This document shows positions 34,991 to 45,907 of a DNA stretch of 64,000 bases, piece by piece; the first letter of the stretch is position 1; every line of letters begins with the position of its first letter. The translations under genes and the position numbers were made by a program. Origin of the DNA: Diatrype stigma (lineage: Eukaryota > Ascomycota > Sordariomycetes > Xylariales > Diatrypaceae). Below the pieces are notes generated by a model, which ran no database searches, was not told the DNA's origin, and saw only the letters and a list, made by a program, of their open reading frames with translations. Location: contig JAKJXP020000079.1 in assembly GCA_022225965.2 (NCBI GenBank), positions 124,001 to 188,000 on the forward strand. Direction: 5' to 3'.

Positions 34991-36468
34991 ATGGAACCAC
35001 GAGTCAAATATCTACTTTCTCTCGGCGCTATCCGAGACCGCGCCAAAATCGTGGGGGATGCCTCGAAGTCCGGAAAGCTAAGCCACTTTGACCTGCACGA
35101 AGATAAACTTGGGGATGCCGTGGATCTTGTAGCTTCCGTCATCAAGGTGCGAGATCCAAAAACAGCAGATGAGGCTATCTTAGTCTAGACTCTGACATTG
35201 ATAATCGTTGGCAGCGGGACTTCGGCCCAGACAAGTTTGATACGATCCCTCCTCACGGACGCTGGCAGCATTTCGAAGTTGGAAATGTACCGCGTATTGC
35301 AGACCTGACACAGGGTTGGAAAAGCGAAGGAGTAGACGACATCGAGCTCACGCGCCGTCTGATCGACTTGTTCTTCGTCTCGGTACTCATCGATGCTGGT
35401 GCAGGTGACCATTGGCGCTATACCGAGCCCGGGACTGACCAGGTTTATGAGCGAAGCGAAGGGATCGCGGTAGCCAGCCTCTACATGTTTAAGTCCCTAA
35501 CTTTCGCATCCGAAAAGTCTGCAAACATTCCGGTGGTCGATGGTAATTACTACCCATTTACATAGAATGCTTGTATGCTGTACTGACTGAAACGGCATCC
35601 AGGAAAGGGGTTGGCAGAACTCACGACAGAAGCATTAGCTTCGGGGTTCCAAGCATCCAATGAAAACCCCCTGTTAGGGGTTGAGTCTCGTGCGGCCCTT
35701 CTCAGAAGCCTGGGTCAGTCCCTACTCACCCACACTGATAAGTTCGGGGTCGATGGTCGCCCAGGTCACCTTGTTGGTAAGGCTCCCTTTGTATCTTGTA
35801 TTCCTATGGTGTTACTCATGGAATTTTTAGATTATATGTTGAAGAGCGCTGGTGATTCCTCCAATCTCGATGTCCTTACTCTCTGGGACGTTCTGCAGGA
35901 ACTATTAATCCCCATTTGGCCTAAGGATCGGACGGTTGTTGATGGGGTTCCCATCGGTGACGCATGGCCGTTGAGTACTCTGAAAACTCAGGCCTCATCC
36001 ACTAGCCCTGATGATAGCGCGGCATACATCCAGCCCTTCCACAAGCTCACACAGTGGCTGACGTATTCGCTAATGGTTCCATTCCAACGAGTATTGGGGA
36101 AGACATGGGTCAATGCCGAGTCACTCACAGGCCTACCTGAATATCGCAATGGTGGTCTTTTTGTGGATATAGGAGTTCTGTCACTCAAGACGGACTCGCT
36201 TGACCGAGGCTTGAAAGCATCAGGTGCTGAACTACCGCTATTTGAGGCAGGCGACGACGTCATAGTTGAATGGCGTGCTATGACCTTGGTTCTGCTTGAC
36301 CGTCTGTACGAGATGGTCCTGTCTCGCATGGGGAACGGCATACACTTGAGTCTGGCGCAGGTTCTTGAAGCCGGCACATGGAAATCGGGCCGTGAGCTCG
36401 CCGCACAGCGTCGTCCGGAGACAAAGTCCAGCCCCATCCTCATCAAGAGCGACGGCACTGTGTTCTGA
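34991..36468 (+). CDS. URC4: Uracil catabolism protein Urc4/Urg3 (DUF1688)
   Basis: Four exons (34991-35146, 35215-35542, 35603-35776, 35831-36468) encode 431 residues. Matches the fungal/bacterial DUF1688 family: SLGAIRDRAKIV at the start, IKRDFG across the first splice, IPPHGRWQHFEVG, FVSVLIDAGAGDHWRY, RSEGIAVASLYMF, then PFHKLTQWLTYSL and TGLPEYRNGGLFVDIGVL. In yeasts (Lachancea kluyveri URC4; S. pombe urg3) the gene is needed for the URC route that degrades uracil to urea and 3-hydroxypropionate. The biochemical step is not established. The first intron's acceptor at GGCAG/CGGGAC was chosen because upstream alternatives break the frame. Family assignment is secure. Confidence 0.92.
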
Positions 36469-36832
36469 GCCAAGCTAAATACCGATGTCGAGGTCGATAT
36501 GTTTGTAGCTATAACGGCAAACGAGGTCAGGGGTGGTAGAAGATAGTTATAAGTTGACGCCGGTAGCTTTTGGACCAATATTGGCCTAATGCCGCTGTTG
36601 TCTTCAAGATCACATCACAGACACTTTGAGATTTGAGATGTGATCACGAAGCTACAATGAAAGTTATTTGGCAAACCACCGAGGAGTTCCATGCGAAGTG
36701 ACTTAGTTATGCTAAATATCAAGAGAAGACTCATTCATGAACCCTCTCCGGATATCCAGAAGCGCAACGCCTTTGTCCCGAGCGATAAACTAGCAACTCT
36801 TTATCTCAAAGCCACCTCCCATTAAACAGTGA
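36469..36832. other. Convergent 3' intergenic region
   Basis: 364 bp between the URC4 stop (+) and the F-box gene stop (-). Nothing was recognised. Confidence 0.5.
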
Positions 36833-38227
36833 TTAGTAATAGTCCTTAGCAGGCTTCACCCCATCGACCATTCTGTTTCTCGGATGTCCGTACAGGAGGC
36901 CGTCGCGGGCTATCGAGAGCCGGTAAGCCTCGAAATTGATTTCTTCCTCCACCGGGCCAAACGGGACTGGCCGCCTGGCCGACGTCTCCCCCCGCCTGGT
37001 CAGCCGGAACCGGCCCCACCCGTGAGAGTCGTCCACCTCGTCATCCGGCTCGTGGTAGAAGACCACGCGTCTGTTCTTCTCTTGCAGGTCCTCCAGCCGC
37101 AGCTCCCGCAGCTGCGAGCCGGCCCGGACCGTGAGCCAGTCGAAGACCTGCCGGAAGCCGACGGCAGGCTCGGCGTCCTGCGTGGGATCGAGGGTGACGC
37201 CGTGCATGTCGACCTCCCGCAGGCCCGGCGAGGCCTGCACGAAGGCCAGGAGATCACCCCCCTTGACCCTGAGGCCGCGCAGGCTGCACCGCGCCAGGTT
37301 CCCCAGCGCGCCGCGCGCGCGCGCCTGCGGGAACCAGTCCCGCTCCGCCGACTGCCGCTGGCCGTCCGGGTGGTAGATCATGTACCGGTGGATCTTGAAG
37401 TCGTCGACGGAGCGGAAGGCGGCGAGGAAGCGCGCGAAGCCCGCCTCGCGCGGCGCCCACGGCTCGATGGGCACCGACAAGGCGGTCTGGCCCACAGTCC
37501 ATACCCTCTCCCGAAATAGGTTGCGCTCCCGCGAGATGCTGAGGTGGAGCCGCCGGACGCTGCAGATGGTGGGGGCGCACTGCCGGAGCAGCAGGTCGTC
37601 CAGGTCGTCGCGCCAGAAGTTAGCCACCGACAAGCTGCAGCAGTACGGCCGGGTGAAGAGGTCGAGGGCCCCGATCGGCAGGTCGTCGCTGTGGCGCAGA
37701 GCGTCGAGCGTCACGTGGAACATCTGGCTCGCCGCCGCCCAGATGCAGACCCATTCCCTCCTGACGTCCTCCACCGCGCTCCCGTCGACGGTGAGGCTTA
37801 GCGAGGGAAGGCCCCGGTGCTCGCCGTTGGCCTTGAGGTTGCGCATTGCTTCGGCTAACAGTGCCGTCATCATGGCGCGGTCGTCGTCACCCTGTCCCCC
37901 CGCCCCGTGGAGGACTGCATCTGCAGTGGTGATGGTGGTGGGGTGGGTAACCGCTTCCCTCCTACCCAACGGCACCCCTACCAATATCAGGGACTCGAGC
38001 GCCGTCCCCAGGCGGCCCGGCCGCGTCATCTCCACGAGGAGCTGCAGGGAATGGGGCGAGAACTCCACGGATCTGGTCTTAGAGCGCAAGCCGGACGCGA
38101 ATGGACCCTGATCGGATACCTTGGCCGACACGTTCCGGCTCACCTGCCTCAGCACGGCGGTGTCCTTAGCCGTGAGGAACTCTCCGATGTGGAGCAGGAG
38201 CTCGGTTGGTAGCTTTTCGAGCACCAT
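36833..38227 (-). CDS. F-box protein
   Basis: An intronless frame of 464 residues. It begins with an F-box: LEKLPTELLLHIGEFLTAKDTAVLRQVSRNVSAKV (residues 3-37), the Skp1-binding part of SCF ubiquitin ligases. The remainder lacks WD40 or an obvious leucine-rich-repeat consensus, but contains several LxxLxL-type strands (SLRGLRVKGGDLLAFV, LREVDMHGVTL, QLRELRLEDLQ) consistent with degenerate LRRs, as in many fungal F-box proteins. The C-terminus has WGRFRLTRRGE. Target unknown. The coding sequence is GC-rich and generates long antisense frames. The start ATG is followed immediately by the F-box, supporting it. Confidence 0.85.
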   Translation of the reverse strand: MVLEKLPTELLLHIGEFLTAKDTAVLRQVSRNVSAKVSDQGPFASGLRSKTRSVEFSPHSLQLLVEMTRPGRLGTALESLILVGVPLGRREAVTHPTTITTADAVLHGAGGQGDDDRAMMTALLAEAMRNLKANGEHRGLPSLSLTVDGSAVEDVRREWVCIWAAASQMFHVTLDALRHSDDLPIGALDLFTRPYCCSLSVANFWRDDLDDLLLRQCAPTICSVRRLHLSISRERNLFRERVWTVGQTALSVPIEPWAPREAGFARFLAAFRSVDDFKIHRYMIYHPDGQRQSAERDWFPQARARGALGNLARCSLRGLRVKGGDLLAFVQASPGLREVDMHGVTLDPTQDAEPAVGFRQVFDWLTVRAGSQLRELRLEDLQEKNRRVVFYHEPDDEVDDSHGWGRFRLTRRGETSARRPVPFGPVEEEINFEAYRLSIARDGLLYGHPRNRMVDGVKPAKDYY

Positions 38228-39007
38228 TGTTGACTTGTCAAGTATTTGAGTACTTACATGGAAATGACTAGAGACGTACTATCATCCGTCCCTTTTCAGT
38301 GCCCTGTAGAAGGTTATTAGGGCGCATCGGTGCGGGGAAGAATGCATTTCGAAGGATCCGAAGGACCCGCCCATTCTTTATTTTTACTATACGTGCGGCC
38401 GGCTTCACTTTTCAGGGTCACGATAAACCCGCGTGCTGATTGGATATTTGATATACGAGGGTAAAACTTACGTTTTGTTTGTTTTCGGTTTTCTTCCCCT
38501 TCTCGAACTTTGTAGGTAAGTACCCAGTCATTTGACCAGACCTGTATAGAGCATGCGCTGTGCGCGCGGTGCGTACCAACGTCTTAGGGCGCTTTCCCAT
38601 ACAGATGCTTCAGGGGTAGAGGTCGTAGGCCTACTGTAAGGACGTAGGACCGAAGCACTGCTCCCAGAGAAGCTGCCCTTCTCCTTAGCAACAAGTTCCA
38701 CAACTGGAATGGGAATTTTTCCCCTAATACGCAACTGAACCTGACACACCGTGACACGGCTTATGAGAGTCCAAAAACAATACAATCTTTGATCACACGA
38801 CCAACACAAGCCTAGTCTAGTCAAGACTTACACATACACATACATATACATATACGGAGGGAACATGAACATCACCCGAGGCAACGTGCGGTAATGGTGT
38901 TGCTATGCATGGCCTTTGGACGGAGACCACACGCGCTCGTTTAGTTATAACCCGAAAATGCTCTCATAATATCATATCTCTGATTCCAGCTCCTTAATAC
39001 AACCGAT
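38228..39007. other. Intergenic: F-box promoter and kinase 3' region
   Basis: About 0.8 kb. Contains a short ACATACACATACATATACATATAC microsatellite-like stretch near 38830-38855. No gene recognised. Confidence 0.5.
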
Positions 39008-41092
39008 TCAAAGCCCCCTCGCCACGATACAACTGCATGTAGAATTGGCATCATCCTCCGCCTTCGGCGCCATGAACGCCAAAAACCCCCGGGAATACTC
39101 CGATGTGGACGACCTGAGCGTGATAGGCATGAACAGCGTGTTGCTCTTGAGGCCCTGCTGCTGATCGGCTGCTAAGCGCCGGGAGTTCAGTGTCGGGATC
39201 AGGAGGAAGTTCACCAGGTACCACAGGGCAAAAACAGTGACCGTTCCTAGCAGCAGCTTCGAAAGCTCTTGCTTGGTGGGCTCCCAATCTTCGAGCTCCT
39301 TCCAGTGCCTGATGGTGCTTGAGCGGATGTTGTCGAGGGACCTGCCGACACTGTAAAAAAATCTGCTCAGGCCGCTCATGGGTGTTTGCGTGGTGGTTGG
39401 TGTTGGTTGTTGGCCCGGCGGTGCGGCTGGTCTCGGTTCCTGGACGGGCTGTTCCTCGGCAGGCTGCTCCTTCTCTTCAGCTCCATGATCAGAGGTATCG
39501 GAGGATTCAGTACCAGATACAACCTCTTCCTGTTGCGCGTCTGGGCCTGCTGGAGCGGGCGTGGAGTCCAACTTCATGAGACCGTACGAAGTGAACTTCA
39601 AGCCGCTGCCCGGATTCTCTTTGTCCTCGAAGAACTCATGAGCTAGCACGGCGTCGATGTCGATTCGATCCTTGGGATCCCACTGGAAGACCTTCTCCAA
39701 CAGATCGCCGAGAACCCGCGCTTCATCCTCGGGAATCACCTGCACGACCTCGGTAGTCTTCTCCCCCTTCTCTCCGCTTTCCTCATCCTTGTAGACGCGC
39801 TCCTCGGCGATCAGCGCGGTTATGGGGTTGTCGTGCCCAGTCTCCGCCGTGGCCTTGGCCACGCGCATGTGCGCCTCCCCGTCTCCCGAGCCCTCTCCTG
39901 CCTTCAGCTTCTCGAGCTCCCCCTCGGCCCACTGCCTCTGCTCCTCGGTGACCCCCACTGACTCGGCAAGCTGTCTCCTGATCTCCTTAGCCTGCGCCTG
40001 GCGATATGTTTCTGGCATAGGTGAGTCGAGCAACGCCTCGTACCACCCGGCAGCTCGATTGCGGTCGCTTGTGAACAGCGTCAGTCGCATCAAGCACAGG
40101 ACGATGGTGCACGCGAACGACCACACGTCGCTCGCCGTGCTGACGCCGCAGTTATACAGCGCCTCGGGAGCGGCAAACTCAACGGGCACCCCGGACCATT
40201 CGGGCTGTCCCCGTCCCCCCTGCTCTGCCGCCCACCAGCACTCCCCGAAGTCGACCACCGCCACCGCGCCGTCTTTCAGCGGCAGGCTCGACAGGTCGGC
40301 GGGCTCGTGGACGCGCAAGGGGGCGTGCTGACTGGGCGTCTTCGTGATGGGCGCGTCGCCGCGCTCCTCGAGCAGCGCCAGCATCTCGCCGCGGCTGAGG
40401 TTGGCCAGGGCGTCGCCGTCGACGCGCATGAGCACGTTGCCGGGGGTGAAGTCGCCGTGGCAGATCCCGTGGCTGTGCAGGAACTGCAGCGCCTGCCCCG
40501 CCCCGTACAGCAGCGTCTTGATCCGCGCCGGTCCGTCCGCCGGCATCCGCACCTCCCAGGTGTGGGCGATCGACGACCCCTGCACCGCCCCCACCTCGCA
40601 CAGGTGCCGGCCGTTGGGGCCGTCGATCCAGAAGTGCTCGAGCGGCAGCGCCACGTGGTGCTCTTCCCAGTCGGCCGGCGTCAGGCCGAGCGATTCGAGG
40701 TGCTGCTTCAGGCGCAGCGGCGGCCAGTCCCGGGCTTCGGGCGGGGATTCCCTGGCGCGGACGATCTTGACCGCCCGCCACTTCTGCTGGTTGTCCTCGT
40801 CGGTTTCTTGAATTTCATCTTCATCCTCATCGTCGCCGTCCCCGTCCCCGTCGCGAGGTTTAGTAGAACTGATGTCCAAGCACAGCCACACGGTCGCGTA
40901 GCCCCCTTGGCCTAGCTTGCTGATGACCTCGAACCGCCCGTCGAGCACGTCGCCGTAGTTGACGGGGTGGAAGCCACCCGGGCGGTAGTCGTGAATATCT
41001 TCGACGTCGGAGAGGCCCGTTTCCATGTACTCGTCGCTGTCACCATCGTGGCGTGCCATCGCGAATTTTTTACGTGTGAAGTAGACAGGCAC
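39008..41092 (-). CDS. SRPK-like serine/threonine protein kinase with C-terminal membrane segment
   Basis: An intronless frame of 694 residues. The N-terminal YRPGGFHPVNYGDVLDGRFEVISKLG, leading into the glycine loop LGQGGYATV (60-68), is the SRPK family hallmark. Catalytic lysine K109 lies in RAVKIV. The catalytic loop is HGDFTPGN (212-219), with Gly for the usual Arg of HRD, then DFG (281-283), APE (308-310) and SDVWSF (321-326). The HGD-DFG spacing is lengthened by about 50 residues. An acidic DGDGDGDDEDEDE stretch separates the glycine loop from K109. After the kinase a disordered Q/P/E-rich linker leads to a single hydrophobic segment (about 613-633, LLLGTVTVFALWYLVNFLLIP) and a 60-residue tail, implying membrane anchoring. 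The kinase is probably active but atypical; substrates are unknown. Confidence 0.88.
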   Translation of the reverse strand: MPVYFTRKKFAMARHDGDSDEYMETGLSDVEDIHDYRPGGFHPVNYGDVLDGRFEVISKLGQGGYATVWLCLDISSTKPRDGDGDGDDEDEDEIQETDEDNQQKWRAVKIVRARESPPEARDWPPLRLKQHLESLGLTPADWEEHHVALPLEHFWIDGPNGRHLCEVGAVQGSSIAHTWEVRMPADGPARIKTLLYGAGQALQFLHSHGICHGDFTPGNVLMRVDGDALANLSRGEMLALLEERGDAPITKTPSQHAPLRVHEPADLSSLPLKDGAVAVVDFGECWWAAEQGGRGQPEWSGVPVEFAAPEALYNCGVSTASDVWSFACTIVLCLMRLTLFTSDRNRAAGWYEALLDSPMPETYRQAQAKEIRRQLAESVGVTEEQRQWAEGELEKLKAGEGSGDGEAHMRVAKATAETGHDNPITALIAEERVYKDEESGEKGEKTTEVVQVIPEDEARVLGDLLEKVFQWDPKDRIDIDAVLAHEFFEDKENPGSGLKFTSYGLMKLDSTPAPAGPDAQQEEVVSGTESSDTSDHGAEEKEQPAEEQPVQEPRPAAPPGQQPTPTTTQTPMSGLSRFFYSVGRSLDNIRSSTIRHWKELEDWEPTKQELSKLLLGTVTVFALWYLVNFLLIPTLNSRRLAADQQQGLKSNTLFMPITLRSSTSEYSRGFLAFMAPKAEDDANSTCSCIVARGL

Positions 41093-43019
41093 TGCGTCTA
41101 AGCCTTTCTATCGTCAATAAGCCCTATATATGTCAAACAATTCTCCTTGAAGCTGAAGCTGTAGATCTCAATAATCTATGGTTTGGTAACGAAGTAGTAG
41201 CTTTGTTCCCCAGGCTGAAGATCTAACGTTTCTGGACCAAATGAAGCACCGTGCCCGGTCGAAGGCCATTCTTTGTCACGCGAACAAGAAGCCCCTAAAC
41301 TCGACTGCCCTTTAAGGATCAACAATGAGATCTGTACGAAAGCGGACATTTCTCGCCTTCACAAAGCGGTGGTTGGGTATCTAATTCGGTACAAGTCAAC
41401 CATTAGTCTTCTTGACACATGCGACTATCACTAGTGAATGCCCCACGCTTGCATATAGCCAGCGAAGGGCTGTTGTTACGTTGAGCATCGAAAGTTCGGT
41501 GTAGGGGGTAAAATTGTTAGTACATCTTCTCGTTCTTTGCTATAAGTGCGCGCCTGGAACCGTCGGGTACAAACACCGATTATGCATCTGGTGCAAAACT
41601 CGTAACGATCAGAGCTGAATGGTGGAGATTGATAATACATGAAGCTATACATGTGGGCGATCTAGGTGGCAATCGACGATCGTGGGATATTAGTCGTCCC
41701 TACGAAGTACCGCGTTGATTATTCAACGAACTTCGATTGACACAGAGGCTGGAGAGGGAGGCGATCGAACAGCCTACGGCAAAGCCTGTGCTCTTTGATA
41801 CATAGATGCAACATCCCCTCGCTACCTCTATGTTCATCAGCACTTATGGCGGCGCAGTAGCGCCTCGGTCTGGGTGTGTTGTACAAGTACAGGCGAGTGG
41901 GGCCGTTCGCATCGGAGGGCGAGTTGCACCGTGATCACGGCACAGGCCCTGCCAGACCGGGACATGCCCGCCGGACCGCCCGCAGCTACTATTGCTGTGC
42001 CGGATCAACACCGTGGACCGCTCTGTGGTGCTCCGTCAAGAATGATTCCAGGACTGGTGGAGATGGGGGCTATGGCATGCCGGAGAAATCGAAGACAGTG
42101 CTGGTCGGAGGCTTGAGTCATCTGTAGTTAGGTAGGCAGGTTCAATATGTCGAGGGACCAGGACAGAAACGGAATTCTCACCGCATACCCGAATGCGCTG
42201 AGGCGGTATGATGATCCCTGTGTGTAGCTGCATGTTCCAATGACACGACTCCAGACTGCTAGCCGCTTTTCTTCTGTACTCTTCCGGAGGTTGTGTGGTT
42301 GACTCAGTCGATACGGAGATGAAGTGGGCTGTTAATTACGGAGTAGTAGTCACCGGAGCGACAAGTAAGCTCTGGGAATATCAAGAACGGAACAAATCGA
42401 TCGACCTTCTCCTGCAATTGCCCACTGAGGAGGAGCCTGGCCCATGAACTATGCTGGAGCTTGCTACGGGATTCTGTTGGAAGGCTTGGAAGGCGTGGAA
42501 GGTTGGGCTGGTTGGGGTGGCACCAACTAACTAATAAGCTTCTTACACACTACCTTCGGTATAGCGCCAACTGACTCTGAGACTTTTGGGGCCTGCCTTC
42601 AGCGCCTCAGCGCCTCAGCGCCTTCAGTGCTTGTGACGTTAAGTGGTTGCGGGCAGACAAGGGTACTAAGTATCGAAGGCAGCTGGCGCCTGCACCTGAC
42701 TCCCGTACAGTACAATACATTACATACATACCAAGGCATACATACATACCTACCTACATCAGTAATCACTCGTCTTTACCAGCTGAACTGCCATTTGATC
42801 GTTACTTTCACCTTCATCTCATATTTCTACTTGTAAATCGTATTCTTGTCTGCTTGCTTGCTTGCATTGCACGTGTTGCCTTCGTTCTGCATCAGCGACT
42901 CCCAAACTCCGTGATCATACCAATAACTAGTCTGTGATTCTTACCTACTACCTGCCACTCAACATCCATAACCGCCTTGCCGACTGCCTGTCTCAACTCC
43001 TCGCAGAATAGCGGCAACT
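41093..43019. other. 1.9-kb divergent promoter region (kinase / SNARE)
   Basis: No coding frame of note. A GCGCCTCA tandem repeat lies near 42600-42620 and TACA/CATA repeats at about 42711-42757, in the likely promoter or leader of the SNARE gene. Nothing else recognised. Confidence 0.5.
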
Positions 43020-44135
43020 ATGGCGCCACCCGCCGAGATAACGATCCCGACGACGTCGCTTCACACACCCGCCGACGGCTCCAAGCCATACACACTATAT
43101 AATATAACGTTGCGCCTCCCATTGCGGACATTCGTCGTGCAGAAGCGGTATTCCGACTTCGCCACTCTACACCAAACACTCACGTCTGTCGTCGGCGCGC
43201 CGCCGCCCGCTCCGCTGCCCTCCAAGACCTGGTTCAAGTCGACCGTTTCGTCGCCCGAGCTCACCGAGGACCGCCGCCGCGGCTTCGAGTCCTACCTCCG
43301 CGCGATCGCCGAGTCGCCCGACCGACGGTGGCGCGACACGCCGGCATGGCGCACTTTTTTAAACCTGCCCGGCATGGGGAGCGCCGGTAACAGCGCGGCG
43401 AGCGTGCGGGGCGGGTACGGGATCCCCAACAAGGACGCCGCCAACCGGGCCGCGGCGCAGGACCCGGGCACCTGGCTCGACCTGCACAGCGAGATGAAGC
43501 GCGACTTCCAGGAGGCGAGGCGGTGCCTGGCCCGGCGCGACGGCGCGACCGACAACTCCACCGTCATAGAAGCCGGGGCCGCCGCGAAGAAGGCCATCGT
43601 CAAGGCGAGCGGGCTGCTGTCGTTCCTCGGGGACGGCCTGCGCGCGATGCAGGACGGCCGGAGGCTCGGCGAGGGCGAGATACGGCGGCGTAAGGACCTG
43701 CTGTCGGCCGCGCGCGTGGAGAGGGACGACTTGGAGAAGCTCAGCAATGCGATATCGGCCAGCGCGAAGACGATGTCGCACAGGTCGATGCCGTCGGCCT
43801 CGGACAAGTCCTCCCTGCTCGGCAACGGCAACGGAAACGGCCACGGCGGCCCACAGACCGGCAGGAGGGTGCTCGGCGCGCCTCTGCCGGAGTCGGACCG
43901 GACGCGCGATAAGAACAACGAGGGTGTGCTCCAGCTGCAGAAGCAGATGATGCAGGAGCAGGACGAGGACGTGACCGAGATTGCCAAGATTGTGCGGAGG
44001 CAGCGCGAGATGGCCGAGCAAATACATCAGGAGGTGGCCCAGCAGGTCGAAATGCTGGATGATGTCAACAACCAGGTCGATGTCTTGGGCGGCAAGGTCA
44101 AGGTCGCGAAAAATAGGACCAACAAGATATCATGA
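43020..44135 (+). CDS. VAM7: Vacuolar SNARE Vam7-like (PX + Qc-SNARE)
   Basis: An intronless frame of 371 residues. Residues about 5-115 form a PX domain (TLRLPLRTFVVQKRYSDF, with the phosphoinositide-binding RY, and RRRGFESYLRAI). The C-terminal 65 residues form a SNARE helix (VTEIAKIVRRQREMAEQIHQ...) with a central-layer Gln near 342. There is no transmembrane segment, as in yeast Vam7, which is recruited to the vacuole by PI3P and drives homotypic vacuole fusion with HOPS. A linker with an NGNGNGHGG stretch lies between. A second helix near 175-250 may be an accessory bundle. Family assignment is strong; orthology to Vam7 is likely. Confidence 0.92.
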   Translation: MAPPAEITIPTTSLHTPADGSKPYTLYNITLRLPLRTFVVQKRYSDFATLHQTLTSVVGAPPPAPLPSKTWFKSTVSSPELTEDRRRGFESYLRAIAESPDRRWRDTPAWRTFLNLPGMGSAGNSAASVRGGYGIPNKDAANRAAAQDPGTWLDLHSEMKRDFQEARRCLARRDGATDNSTVIEAGAAAKKAIVKASGLLSFLGDGLRAMQDGRRLGEGEIRRRKDLLSAARVERDDLEKLSNAISASAKTMSHRSMPSASDKSSLLGNGNGNGHGGPQTGRRVLGAPLPESDRTRDKNNEGVLQLQKQMMQEQDEDVTEIAKIVRRQREMAEQIHQEVAQQVEMLDDVNNQVDVLGGKVKVAKNRTNKIS

Positions 44136-45292
44136 TTGATTCGTTAATCGATAGGACGGGGCCGTGAGGGAGGCCCTAGCTGAGCAACTGGGTTGCTTAT
44201 TCGAAGAATGCATAGCCTGGCACATCTATTGGATCCGGGTCTCAGTCGATATAATTTGTACAGTATGTCACTATAGTATTTTGCGGTTTTGCCTGAAGCG
44301 CATGAGCTTCAGTGGTGCATTTCTAGGCTAGCATAGAATTAATATTGGTTTTCACACGCACATGCGAAGTAACATATTGATACTGGCTACCGCCACGCGA
44401 ACCATGGTAATTAGAAGTCTCGTTTGACATGTAGCTGGACTAATTATTACGTCTTCGTCAATGATACAACCAGACGTGTAATGCATACGCGATTGAACCT
44501 GCCACTATACCTCCAAAGGCGCCCAGCCGACTCGAATCCACCAAAGGCCTTTGGCAGAGCAGTCCAGTCCAGTCCTTCTCTTGGCCCGTCCCGAGCCTCG
44601 ACTACGAGGTACGCCTCATGCGATCCACGAAATTTCCTGCCCAGGGAAAACCTTTCACGTGTTACCTCTGGCCCCTACCCCCGCGACAACAACGGTGACG
44701 TGATTGGTGCCATGGTTGCGGAAGATCCAGTCACTGGCAGATCCATTGCACCAACCAGCAAGCTCTCCAGCGGGCATCTGCGGAGATCCCTCAGGGCGGG
44801 GGCTCCGTATCACACCGGACCGAGCCGCTATTTAGCGACGGGGCCAAAGATGCACGGAGGCGGGGCGGGGAGGGGGGCTCTTAAGCGCTAGAATCGGAGC
44901 CGACCGCGCATAGCGGTCGTTTGCCTATCCCGATTGACATGTTTAGGGGACGGCTAGACCTGATGTGTTGACTTGACGGGATATGAATGTCAATAACACA
45001 TCATACCTCAAATTGATTGGAATTGATCGCCCTTTAGCCATATAACTATGGTTTCGTCTGAGTCCACGCGAAAAATCCATATATGCATCTTCGTGTAGTG
45101 ATCTTAAAGTTAAGGTGCCGCGCATGGACTGACAGCACATACGAAATGTCTCCGGAAAAGGAAAAGAAAGGGGGGCTGAATTAACGACATAAGAGTTAAC
45201 TATTATCTAGATCCTCAAAGTCAAATGAAACATAATGTTGAGGGCGTACGGTGATTATGAATTATCAATACGTGATCTCTTGTCGCATCGCA
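44136..45292. other. Intergenic region
   Basis: A 155-codon frame at 44424-44891 (+) shows no family resemblance and an erratic composition. A perfect GACCGC-GCATA-GCGGTC hairpin lies at 44901-44917. No gene supported. Confidence 0.45.
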
Positions 45293-45907
45293 TCAAGTTT
45301 TTTCCTTTAGAGTTGGTGTCAAATATCCAGGCCTCTGTTTCCCAGGTACGAAACGGAATTCCCCGGGCACTTCCATTCCGAGGAAGATTTTTATGATGAC
45401 CATGGCCGCGAACAGCGGTTCTATTTGCATCGAGTCGCTCCCTTCGATCAGCCGTATCCGATGGTCGTCTAGCTCCTGCGGCAGCTGGGAGAAAATCGAG
45501 TCGGGCTTGCCTGGGACGAAGCAGGCGCATGGTCCATAGTTCTGTATCTTGTTGTGGTGGAACAGAAACTCCACGCCCTCAGGTCGAACGTAGTAAAGGC
45601 CGTGGCAGTAGCTATCCGAGTTCGCAATTATCAGCTGGGGCGAATTGCCGCATGGGCCGTCGCCCGCATCCAACACTAGACATCTCAACTCCTTTTCGAG
45701 TTCTTGGGAGAGGTATTTCGATCGCTTTACCTGGGGTGTGGATCGAAGCATTGCCGGAGAACAATATATGTATTTGGAAACGTAAGATGCTGGATATAAA
45801 GCTACAACATGTGGGCAGGCCCTCTGGGTTCGAGAAGATTCATATGTATGAATTAAGATAAAGAAAGCTTCAGTCGTGTCAGGTTTCAGTCTTTGTAACA
45901 GGGTCAA
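45293..45907 (-). CDS. Hypothetical protein
   Basis: An open frame of 204 codons. An internal ATG at 45751 (beginning MLRSTPQVKRSKY) may be the true start, as the sequence before it is less protein-like. The body has mixed alpha/beta composition with several cysteines and histidines (CLVLDAGDGPCGNS, YCHGLYYVRPEGVEFLFHH, YGPCACFVPGKPDS). I recognise no domain. Isolated between the SNARE gene and the next hypothetical gene. It may be an orphan gene or a chance frame. Confidence 0.4.
   Translation of the reverse strand: MTLLQRLKPDTTEAFFILIHTYESSRTQRACPHVVALYPASYVSKYIYCSPAMLRSTPQVKRSKYLSQELEKELRCLVLDAGDGPCGNSPQLIIANSDSYCHGLYYVRPEGVEFLFHHNKIQNYGPCACFVPGKPDSIFSQLPQELDDHRIRLIEGSDSMQIEPLFAAMVIIKIFLGMEVPGEFRFVPGKQRPGYLTPTLKEKT

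Noticed and set aside
36884..38111. Plus-strand frames of 211 and 243 codons
   Set aside because: Antisense to the F-box gene; no resemblance to any family.
44424..44891. 155-codon plus-strand frame
   Set aside because: No domain, no consistent codon preference, ends in Gly-rich GC-run sequence; probably chance.
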